Assembly (NCBI GenBank): GCA_902496265.1
Contig: CABVAD010000087.1
Span: 1 to 5,356, forward strand
Length of the DNA stretch: 5,356 nt
Direction of reading: 5' to 3'
From: an uncultured Oscillospiraceae bacterium
GTDB taxonomy: Bacteria; Bacillota; Clostridia; Oscillospirales; Acutalibacteraceae
Below the pieces are notes generated by a model. It was not told where the DNA came from. It did no database searches and was given only the letters and a program-made list of their open reading frames with translations. Of this stretch, positions 1 through 5,298 are shown in pieces. Within the stretch, counting starts at the first letter, position 1, and the number at the start of each line of letters is the position of its first letter. A program made the translations under genes and the position numbers.

Positions 1-78
1 CTCTTCGACCTGCCATTTAGAAGAATTTTGATTCGGGCGAAGTCGAAGAACGCAGCAATACCGGCGTATTACAAGTGA
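1..78 (+). CDS. possible C-terminal end of an upstream gene, partial
   Basis: Frame 1 is open from the window edge to a TGA at 76-78 and would encode about 25 residues ending in NAAIPAYYK. The other two plus frames close within about 30 bases. The peptide is basic, with RR and RAKSKN, and looks like a plausible soluble C-terminus, but it is too short to assign to a family. Against coding, the same bases can fold: TCTTCGAC (2-9) pairs with GTCGAAGA (42-49), and AATAC (57-61) pairs with GTATT (66-70). The stretch could therefore instead be structured noncoding or repeat DNA. It is listed as a possible partial gene only. Confidence 0.35.
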   Translation, partial: LFDLPFRRILIRAKSKNAAIPAYYK

Positions 79-111
79 TGAGACAAGTACGAACAAAATT
101 ATTCAAATGTC

Positions 112-141
112 AGGCGTGACGGGTTTGGCTCTCGTCAGCCT
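112..141 (+). promoter_or_regulatory. bulged hairpin in the leader of the lipid kinase gene
   Basis: A112-G114-C115 region (AGGC) followed by TGACGGG (117-123) pairs with CTCGTCAGCCT (131-141), with G116 as a single bulge, one G-T wobble and a 7-base loop TTTGGCT. That gives about 11 base pairs immediately before the ribosome binding site at 151-154. No T-run follows on the plus strand, so it is not a normal intrinsic terminator. It could be an attenuator part, an RNA-stability element or the 3' end structure of the preceding transcript. I do not recognise a known riboswitch class. Confidence 0.4.
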
Positions 142-150
142 AAAGATAAA

Positions 151-154
151 GAGG
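151..154 (+). promoter_or_regulatory. ribosome binding site that sets the lipid kinase start
   Basis: GAGG lies 9 bases before the ATG at 164. The in-frame upstream ATG at 107 has no purine-rich site before it, and its extra 19 codons run through the leader hairpin. The start at 164 is therefore preferred. Confidence 0.7.
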
Positions 155-163
155 ACAGAAGCT

Positions 164-1057
164 ATGAACAAGAAACTTTTGCTTATTGTGAATCCCTGCT
201 CGGGCAGGGCAAAAATGCGTACGGAGCTTTTAAGGGTGGTTGAGATTCTTTCCGCCGACGATTACGCCGTCACGGTATATCCTACAAGGGCGCGGGGCGA
301 CGCGACCGATTACGTTTCCGCCTTGAATGAAAATGAATATGAAAGAATAGTCGTCTGCGGCGGGGACGGGACGCTTAACGAGGTTATAACAGGGCTTATG
401 AAGTCGGGACTCCGCCTAACCCTCGGCTATATACCGTCGGGCACCCTTAACGAGTGGTCGTCGGGGCTCGGCATTGCAAGGAGCATACCGAGAGCCGCCG
501 CCGATATTACCACAGGTAAAAAAATTCAGCTTGATATAGGCAAATTCGGGGACAGGTATTTTTCCTACACCGCCTCCTTCGGCGCGTTTACCGACGCCTC
601 CTATTCCGCACCGCAGGACGTTAAAAACGTACTCGGTCAGGCGGCGTACTTTTTTGAGGGAATAAAGAGTCTCGGCAATATAAAGCCCGTTCATTTAAAA
701 TTCAAGACCGCCGATCGGGAGACGGAAGGCGATTTTCTTTTCGGGGCGGTATCAAACTCAATGTCGGTCGGGGGGATAGTAAAGTTTGACGAATCGGTTG
801 TAAAGCTTAACGACGGGCGGTTTGAAATACTGCTTATAAGAAACCCCGATAATATTTTGAAGCTCCAGCCAATAATAGACGGCATTTTAAAGCGCGATTT
901 CGACAAGGAGGGAATCGAGTTCTTCACTGCCGATTCGGTCACGGTCACGGGCGGAGAGGGACTTTCCTGGACGCTTGACGGCGAATACGCCGAGGGCAAA
1001 AATGAAATTGTGATTTCAAATATGCACAACGCAATTGAGCTTGTAGTTCCGCAATAA
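164..1057 (+). CDS. diacylglycerol kinase-family lipid kinase (YegS/BmrU/DagK type)
   Basis: This 297-residue protein belongs to the DAGK catalytic-domain family, soluble or membrane-associated enzymes that phosphorylate a lipid such as diacylglycerol with ATP. Visible motifs are NPCSG at residues 10-14, the nucleotide-binding GGDGT at 66-70 followed by LNEVITGL, PSGTLNE at 91-97 (corresponding to the family's P-x-GT-x-N-D/E element), and the C-terminal domain signature LDGE at 271-274. The length is normal for the family (about 290-310). There is no signal peptide or membrane segment. In Gram-positives such a kinase (DgkB) recycles the diacylglycerol released during lipoteichoic acid synthesis, but YegS-like members have varied or unknown substrates, so the exact lipid is inference. 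mreB follows after 55 bp with no terminator, suggesting co-transcription. Family assignment is firm; substrate is not. Confidence 0.88.
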   Translation: MNKKLLLIVNPCSGRAKMRTELLRVVEILSADDYAVTVYPTRARGDATDYVSALNENEYERIVVCGGDGTLNEVITGLMKSGLRLTLGYIPSGTLNEWSSGLGIARSIPRAAADITTGKKIQLDIGKFGDRYFSYTASFGAFTDASYSAPQDVKNVLGQAAYFFEGIKSLGNIKPVHLKFKTADRETEGDFLFGAVSNSMSVGGIVKFDESVVKLNDGRFEILLIRNPDNILKLQPIIDGILKRDFDKEGIEFFTADSVTVTGGEGLSWTLDGEYAEGKNEIVISNMHNAIELVVPQ

Positions 1058-1112
1058 AAAAGCATAAAACGGAAATAATAAAACGATAGGATTAATATAA
1101 GGGAGTTTTTAT

Positions 1113-2132
1113 ATGTTTACGAGAGATATAGGCGTGGATTTGGGTACGGCGAATACCCTTGTATGCGTTAAGGGCAAGGGAATAATAATGCGCGAGCCGT
1201 CGGTTGTGGCTTACGATATAAGAAACGACGCGGTGCGCGCCGTAGGTACCGAGGCTAAGGAAATGATAGGCAGAACCCCCGGCTCAATAGTGGCGGTAAG
1301 ACCGCTTAAGGACGGGGTTATAGCCGATTTCGATGTCACTGCGGCAATGCTTAAAAGGTTTATAAGGCAGGCATTAAAGGGCTCTGTTTTCTCCCGCGTG
1401 CGTATGGTGGTATGTATTCCGGCAGGTGTGACCGAGGTTGAAAGCCGCGCGGTTTACGACGCGGCAAAGCAGGCGGGAGCTACCGACGTTGATTTGGTGG
1501 AAGAGCCTATGGCGGCGGCGGTCGGCGCGGGGCTTCCCGTGTGGGACGCGGCGGGCAGTATGGTGGTAGACGTAGGCGGCGGCACAAGCGAGGTTGCGGT
1601 GATTTCACTCGGCGATATTGTTACCGCACAGTCGGTCCGTATTGCGGGGGACGACCTTGACGAGGCGATTATAAACTACGTCCGCAAAAAGCACAATCTG
1701 CTTATCGGCGAGCGCACAGCGGAGCAGATTAAGATAGAGATAGGTTCTGCAAAGCCCTACGAAAACGAAACCTCAATAGAGATTAAAGGACGGAATCAGG
1801 TTGACGGTCTGCCGAAAAACGTAATCATCACCTCCGAGGAGGTGCGGAATGCTATGACCGACCCGATTTCCCAGATAATTGACACAATAAGGCTGACCCT
1901 CGAAAAAACCCCGCCCGAGCTTGCGGCGGATATAATCGACCGCGGCATTACCCTTACGGGCGGCGGCGCGCTTTTGCGCGGCTTTGCAGAGCTTATCGCC
2001 GAGGAGACGGGTATGCCCGTGTCGGTCGCTGCAAATCCGCTTGACTGTGTGGTTTTAGGCACGGCAAAACGCCTTGAAGCTGACAGCGGCTTTGATAATT
2101 ACGTTTTCCGCCGCGGAAAGCGGTTCAGATAA
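1113..2132 (+). CDS. mreB: rod shape-determining protein MreB/Mbl (bacterial actin)
   Basis: MreB polymerises with ATP into membrane-bound filaments that organise the elongasome and lateral-wall peptidoglycan synthesis. At 339 residues it is full length. The actin-fold ATPase motifs are intact: phosphate-1 DLGTANT at residues 9-15, EEPMAAAVGAG at 130-140, phosphate-2 DVGGGTSE at 153-160, and the adenosine motif TGGGALL at 282-288. The diagnostic stretches IGRTPG, RPLKDGVIADF and EKTPPELAADI are present. It resembles both MreB and Mbl of Bacillus, so the paralogue type is not settled. AAGGGAG at 1099-1105 sits 7 bases before the ATG. No mreC or mreD follows; the next gene is convergent, so this is a stand-alone copy like mbl or mreBH. 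The C-terminus extends about 16 residues past the conserved AKRLE and is basic and arginine-rich. The stop overlaps the 3' end of mecA by 8 bp. Confidence 0.95.
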   Translation: MFTRDIGVDLGTANTLVCVKGKGIIMREPSVVAYDIRNDAVRAVGTEAKEMIGRTPGSIVAVRPLKDGVIADFDVTAAMLKRFIRQALKGSVFSRVRMVVCIPAGVTEVESRAVYDAAKQAGATDVDLVEEPMAAAVGAGLPVWDAAGSMVVDVGGGTSEVAVISLGDIVTAQSVRIAGDDLDEAIINYVRKKHNLLIGERTAEQIKIEIGSAKPYENETSIEIKGRNQVDGLPKNVIITSEEVRNAMTDPISQIIDTIRLTLEKTPPELAADIIDRGITLTGGGALLRGFAELIAEETGMPVSVAANPLDCVVLGTAKRLEADSGFDNYVFRRGKRFR

Positions 2133-2673
2133 ATCCGACGAAGGCTCTGCCGATTTTTTCAACCGCATTTTTTTCGCAAATCAGCTTTCCGTACTCGGCC
2201 GTGTATTCCGCTTCGATTTCGGAGTCGCTTTGCCGACTGCAAAACTCGTTCATAAAGAAGAAGTCGCACTCGGTGCTCGGGGTGACTATAAGGCGGTAGG
2301 TGCGGGGCATTTTGTAAAGACTGCTTTTAATAAAGGCGCGTTTTTTGTAAAGACGAACCGTTCCGTTTATCATTGCATGGGAATCGGAGAACTCAAACAT
2401 AACGGGCGGCCTTTTAGCGGTTCGGCGGGAGGAATCGGCGGGCGAAACTGTGATAACGCACCCCGCGTTTTCCCTTGCCCTTATCTCTACAAGGAGATTT
2501 CCGTCAAGCCCGGTATCGTATTCCGAAAGGCTTTTCTTTAAAAGCAGTCCAACGGTGAGCCTTGCCTCGCCGCTTACGGAAGTAAGTCTTTCGTATGTGC
2601 CGAAAAAGGAAATTACTTCGCTGTCGGTAAGGGTGATTTTAAGCTTTTTTCGCCCGATTTTATACACCGTCAT
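2125..2673 (-). CDS. mecA: MecA-like adaptor protein for ClpC
   Basis: This 182-residue protein matches the two-domain plan of MecA, the Firmicutes adaptor that brings substrates such as ComK to the ClpC/ClpP protease and helps ClpC assemble. The N-terminal part (about 1-78) has the MecA opening of a beta strand with KIGRKKLKITLT, a helical section, then LLVEIRARENAGCVITVSP. A short polar linker (about 79-90) replaces the longer acidic linker of the 218-residue Bacillus protein. The C-terminal part (about 91-178) carries MFEFSD, SSLYKMPRTYRLIV and EYGKLICEKNAVEKI, which closely resemble the Bacillus MecA ending EYGKLIISEHALETI. The start at 2673 is chosen because GGAGGG lies 6 bases upstream; an in-frame ATG 14 codons earlier has no such site. 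The family call rests on recalled similarity. The substrate in this organism is unknown, and competence control should not be assumed. Confidence 0.77.
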   Translation of the reverse strand: MTVYKIGRKKLKITLTDSEVISFFGTYERLTSVSGEARLTVGLLLKKSLSEYDTGLDGNLLVEIRARENAGCVITVSPADSSRRTAKRPPVMFEFSDSHAMINGTVRLYKKRAFIKSSLYKMPRTYRLIVTPSTECDFFFMNEFCSRQSDSEIEAEYTAEYGKLICEKNAVEKIGRAFVGFI

Positions 2674-2736
2674 AGGCTTCCCTCCGATGTGATAATTTTG
2701 CCGGCTTCCGGGCATAATAATCCCGAGGTGGCAATT
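2674..2736. promoter_or_regulatory. 63-bp divergent control region between mecA and the small membrane-peptide gene
   Basis: Both flanking genes start outward from this short gap, so it must hold promoters for both unless transcripts come from elsewhere. On the plus strand GTGATA (2689-2694) and CATAAT (2713-2718) are spaced 18 bases apart and resemble weak sigma-A -35 and -10 boxes. On the minus strand the same AT cluster reads TATTAT (2719-2714), another -10-like hexamer. Between the plus-strand boxes lies an imperfect palindrome, TGCCGGCTTCCGGGCA (2699-2714), that could be an operator. GGCTTCC also occurs twice in direct orientation (2675-2681 and 2703-2709). Individual boxes are weak matches. 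Confidence 0.35.
2680..2685 (-). promoter_or_regulatory. ribosome binding site that sets the mecA start
   Basis: Minus-strand GGAGGG lies 6 bases before the ATG at 2673-2671. This decides against the longer in-frame start at 2715. Confidence 0.75.
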
Positions 2737-2853
2737 ATGCAGGATAAAAAAACAAGCGGCAAAACCGCGTTCTTCCGCGCGATGCTCTACACGGCTTCGG
2801 CAATCGCGCTTATTGTGATAGGCTATTTTTCAGCAGGATATTTTTTTGGGTAA
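2737..2853 (+). CDS. 38-residue single-pass membrane peptide, unknown function
   Basis: A short open frame of 38 codons with a strong ribosome binding site, GAGGTGG at 2725-2731, five bases before its ATG. The peptide starts with a polar, basic head, MQDKKTSGKT plus R14, then a hydrophobic stretch from about residue 15 to 37. This fits one membrane helix with the N-terminus inside by the positive-inside rule. The helix carries small residues spaced for helix packing (A20, A24; G29, A33; G34, G38), and the C-terminus is rich in Phe and Tyr. Its TAA lies inside the AAGGAG site of the following phosphohexomutase gene, so translation is probably coupled. I recognise no family. Codon use matches the neighbours. 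It may act on the mutase or on membrane enzymes nearby, which is inference. The alternative is a leader peptide whose translation controls the mutase. Confidence 0.68.
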   Translation: MQDKKTSGKTAFFRAMLYTASAIALIVIGYFSAGYFFG

Positions 2854-2857
2854 GGAG
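2852..2857 (+). promoter_or_regulatory. ribosome binding site overlapping the small gene's stop codon
   Basis: AAGGAG begins within the TAA stop (2851-2853) of the 38-codon gene and lies 8 bases before the mutase ATG at 2866. Ribosomes ending the small gene would cover this site, the usual arrangement for translational coupling. Confidence 0.7.
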
Positions 2858-2865
2858 ATTAAATT

Positions 2866-4347
2866 ATGAGCTATTCTGTACTTAAAAGCGGTACCGATAT
2901 AAGAGGTATCGCAAGCAATTTAGGCGGTAAGGAGGTAAACCTGACCGCTGATGCAGTTTATGATATCACCGCCGCGTTTTTAGTGTGGTACATAAATAAA
3001 TATGATAAAAACCCGACCGAAATGCTTGTGGCGGTGGGTCACGATTCAAGAATAACGGGTAAGGCGATTGCAAATAAGGTGAAAGAGGCGCTCATAAACG
3101 CGGGCGTTACCGTGCTTGATTGCTCTCTTGCCTCTACACCCGCTATGTTTATGACGACGGTTGACCTTAAAACCGACGCCGCCGTTCAGATAACTGCAAG
3201 CCACCACCCCTTCGACCGCAACGGGCTTAAGTTTTTCACCCCCGAGGGCGGGCTTGATTCCTCGGATATTGAGGAAATAGTAAGACTTGCCGATAACGGC
3301 GAGGAGATTATCTGCAATAAAGCGGGGACGGTTAAGCCCTGTAATTATATGGTACAGTACGCCGCAAGACTTCGCAAAATGATATGCGATGCGGTAGGAA
3401 AAACCGAGGAAGAAAAGCCGCTTAGCGGCTACAAAATAATCGTCGACGCGGGCAACGGCGCGGGAGGCTTTTACGCAAGCGACGTTTTAGAAAAACTCGG
3501 GGCGGACACAAGCGGCAGTCAGTTCTTAGAGCCTGACGGTATGTTTCCTAACCACATACCGAATCCCGAAAACGAGCAGGCTATGGAGAGCATATGTAAC
3601 GCGGTCAAGGCGAATAAAGCGGACCTCGGAATAATATTCGATACCGACGTTGACCGCGCGGGCTGTGTTGGCTCGGACGGAAAGGAAATAAACCGCAACC
3701 GACTTATTGCTCTTTCCGCGTATATGGCGGCGGACGGCAAAAAGGGAATTACCGTCGTCACCGACTCGGTCACAAGCGACGGGCTTAAAGAGTATATCGA
3801 AAACACCTTGGGCGGCGTTCACTACCGCTACCGCAGGGGCTATAAAAATGTAATAAATAAGGCGGAAGAGCTGTGCGAAAAGGGAATAGACTGCCCGCTT
3901 GCCATTGAAACCTCGGGTCACGCGGCGTTAAGGGAAAACTATTTCCTTGACGACGGGGCGTACCTTGTTACCAAAATAGTTATTGAATTAGCTCGGGGAA
4001 AGGATATTGAAAAAATTCTTGAACCGCTGAAAATGCCCGCCGAGGAGCTTGAGGTGCGCTTTAATATTTTGGATTCCGACTTTAAAGCTTACGGGCAGAG
4101 GGTTATAGCCGAGCTTGAAGATTATGCGAAAACCCGTCCTGATTACGAAATTGCCGAAGATAACCGCGAGGGAATAAGAATTTCAACCGAAAACGGCTTT
4201 TTCCTGTTAAGACTCAGCGTTCACGACCCCGTTATGCCTATGAATTTTGAAAGCAACGTAAAGGGCGGAATAAAGCGTGATATTGAGGGTATAAAAGAAT
4301 TTTTAGCTAAATTCGATAAGCTTGATATAAGCGCGCTGGAATTATAA
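2866..4347 (+). CDS. phosphohexomutase of the phosphoglucomutase/phosphomannomutase family
   Basis: A 493-residue alpha-D-phosphohexomutase, which moves phosphate between C1 and C6 of a hexose phosphate through a phosphoserine. Domain 1 has GTDIRG (residues 9-14), GHDSRITG (58-65) and the active-site loop TASHHP, with catalytic Ser112, followed by NGLKFF. Domain 2 has the Mg-binding loop DTDVDR (259-264). Domain 3 has the sugar-specificity loop ETSGH (348-352) and a nearby DDG (362-364). Domain 4 normally ends in a phosphate-binding RxSGTEP-type loop; here it is RLSVHDP (449-455) followed by VMPMNFES. The active loop also has His where the common form is TASHNP. The catalytic core is intact, so an active enzyme is expected, but the changed phosphate-binding loop places it in a divergent subfamily. 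Whether it uses mannose, glucose or glucosamine phosphate cannot be told. It is preceded and probably coupled to the small membrane-peptide gene and followed by an intrinsic terminator. Confidence 0.88.
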   Translation: MSYSVLKSGTDIRGIASNLGGKEVNLTADAVYDITAAFLVWYINKYDKNPTEMLVAVGHDSRITGKAIANKVKEALINAGVTVLDCSLASTPAMFMTTVDLKTDAAVQITASHHPFDRNGLKFFTPEGGLDSSDIEEIVRLADNGEEIICNKAGTVKPCNYMVQYAARLRKMICDAVGKTEEEKPLSGYKIIVDAGNGAGGFYASDVLEKLGADTSGSQFLEPDGMFPNHIPNPENEQAMESICNAVKANKADLGIIFDTDVDRAGCVGSDGKEINRNRLIALSAYMAADGKKGITVVTDSVTSDGLKEYIENTLGGVHYRYRRGYKNVINKAEELCEKGIDCPLAIETSGHAALRENYFLDDGAYLVTKIVIELARGKDIEKILEPLKMPAEELEVRFNILDSDFKAYGQRVIAELEDYAKTRPDYEIAEDNREGIRISTENGFFLLRLSVHDPVMPMNFESNVKGGIKRDIEGIKEFLAKFDKLDISALEL

Positions 4348-4356
4348 TTATATATT

Positions 4357-4388
4357 GGTAGGGCGGGGGCTTGCTCCTGCCGTCTATC
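4357..4388 (+). repeat. GC-rich imperfect hairpin, possibly a dispersed intergenic repeat
   Basis: GGCGGGGG (4362-4369) pairs with CTCCTGCC (4374-4381) around a CTTG loop, with two G-T wobbles. After a 2-base bulge, GGTAG (4357-4361, counting its last G) pairs with CTATC (4384-4388), again with one wobble. The base content differs sharply from the AT-rich flanks, and the form resembles REP-like or small palindromic elements that recur between clostridial genes. Only one copy is in the window, so repeat status is not shown here. No T-run follows it. Confidence 0.35.
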
Positions 4389-4408
4389 ATCTAAAATCCA
4401 ATGTCTGA

Positions 4409-4440
4409 ATCGGGACGGTGCGAGCCGTCCCGATATTTTT
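4409..4440 (+). terminator. intrinsic terminator after the phosphohexomutase gene
   Basis: ATCGGGACGG (4409-4418) pairs perfectly with CCGTCCCGAT (4425-4434) around the loop TGCGAG. One A follows, then five T (4436-4440). This is a textbook rho-independent terminator for plus-strand transcription. On the minus strand the stem is not followed by a T-run, so it should end mainly the mutase transcript rather than the converging cysteine-rich gene. Confidence 0.88.
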
Positions 4441-4452
4441 GACATCTGATGT

Positions 4453-5298
4453 TTAAGCTTCGCTTTCTTCGGGTTCCTCGGCGCGCATTCCGCATCCGCA
4501 GCCGTGAGAATCTTCGTCGCACGGGCGCGGCGGGAAAAAGTCGTCGGTCGGGAACTTAATTTTCTTGAAGGTGTCGCAGGGGCGGTCGGTCGAGTCGTCG
4601 CACTGCTTTTCGGGGATACAGAAATCGTAAACGGGTATTAACATCTGCACATTTCTGATAAGCTGTACTATTGTGAACAGTCCCAGCGTTACATAAACCG
4701 TAGGGTCGCCGTTATGCAGGTCTGTAACCACATTTCCGCCTATGCAGTCGCATATGCTCTTCGGTATACAGCGTACGTTTTCGTAGCAGTCGTGAATTTC
4801 GCCTATACGCGCGGAAAGCGGAATCGGGTCTACCGCCTGAACAACGCATTTCGGCATATTTGTGCTCCTTCTGGTCTTTGAGTCGCAGCATTCGTCGTCA
4901 CTCATTTTGTTTGTGAATATCTTTACATTGCCGTCGCTTCCGAAAAGAATAACCTTTTTTGAATAAGAGGATATACCTCTTATGCACTGCGGGCAGGAAT
5001 GGGGCGCAGTAAACACGTCAAATTCCAAAAGGAAGAAGAAGGTAAGGTCGCAGGAAAAGAACCCCTTGTTGAAATTCACCGGCTCTACGTCGATGAAAAC
5101 ATTAAGTACCTCAGCTGAGCGCAGACGGACGCTGATTGCGTTGCAAATAAGCGCCTGATCCTCGGGTAAAAAGAAGCAGCGAAGATCCTCAAGGCAATCC
5201 CGGTCACAACAGGAGTCGTAGACTCTGCCCGCGTCAACGCATACGGCTTCCTTGAACGCACCGTTTTCGGGCGGGCAGCCGTTTTTTAAATCTGCCAT
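4453..5298 (-). CDS. cysteine-rich conserved clostridial protein, function unknown
   Basis: A 281-residue protein with 23 cysteines, among them pairs at 30-31 and 137-138, CPQC at 102-105, CDC at 183-185 and a tail with HGCGCG at 265-270. There is no signal peptide and no clear membrane helix. The stretch from VCVDAGRVYDSC (19-30) through CLEDLR (35-40), VFIDVEPVNFNKGFFSCDLTF (67-87), ILFGSDGNVKIF (117-128) and VVQAVDPIPLSAR (152-164) alternates in a way that suggests a beta-rich fold. I associate this pattern with conserved hypothetical proteins of spore-forming Clostridia, but cannot name the family. The C-terminus is acidic and low in complexity (EEPEESEA). GGGAGG (5312-5307) lies 8 bases before the ATG. 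Many cysteines without export fit disulfide-linked spore coat material or metal binding; both are inference. A candidate sporulation-type -10 box lies upstream. Confidence 0.85.
   Translation of the reverse strand: MADLKNGCPPENGAFKEAVCVDAGRVYDSCCDRDCLEDLRCFFLPEDQALICNAISVRLRSAEVLNVFIDVEPVNFNKGFFSCDLTFFFLLEFDVFTAPHSCPQCIRGISSYSKKVILFGSDGNVKIFTNKMSDDECCDSKTRRSTNMPKCVVQAVDPIPLSARIGEIHDCYENVRCIPKSICDCIGGNVVTDLHNGDPTVYVTLGLFTIVQLIRNVQMLIPVYDFCIPEKQCDDSTDRPCDTFKKIKFPTDDFFPPRPCDEDSHGCGCGMRAEEPEESEA

Noticed and set aside
107..163. Longer start for the lipid kinase at the ATG at 107
   Set aside because: It has no ribosome binding site, its extra residues do not look like the family's N-terminus, and they are encoded by the leader hairpin. 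GAGG before 164 and the direct MNKKLLLIVNP start are better.
416..1065. Two minus-strand open frames opposite the lipid kinase gene
   Set aside because: They are shadows of the GC-biased third positions of the kinase gene, with no ribosome sites or recognisable motifs.
1058..1112. Separate promoter or terminator between the lipid kinase and mreB genes
   Set aside because: The gap is A/T-rich with loose -10-like strings, but no paired -35 box and no hairpin with a T-run could be supported.
2074..2541. A 155-codon plus-strand open frame across the mreB end and the mecA gene
   Set aside because: It lies antisense to most of mecA, starts inside mreB without a ribosome site, and its composition mirrors the MecA codons. 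MecA on the minus strand has the recognisable motifs.
3519..3921. Two overlapping minus-strand open frames within the mutase gene
   Set aside because: They lie wholly opposite conserved mutase motifs (DTDVDR region) and overlap each other in different frames, which is typical of chance open frames.
4362..4381. Second intrinsic terminator at the first GC-rich hairpin
   Set aside because: No T-run follows on either strand and the stem has wobbles and a bulge; the terminator at 4409-4440 already serves the mutase gene.
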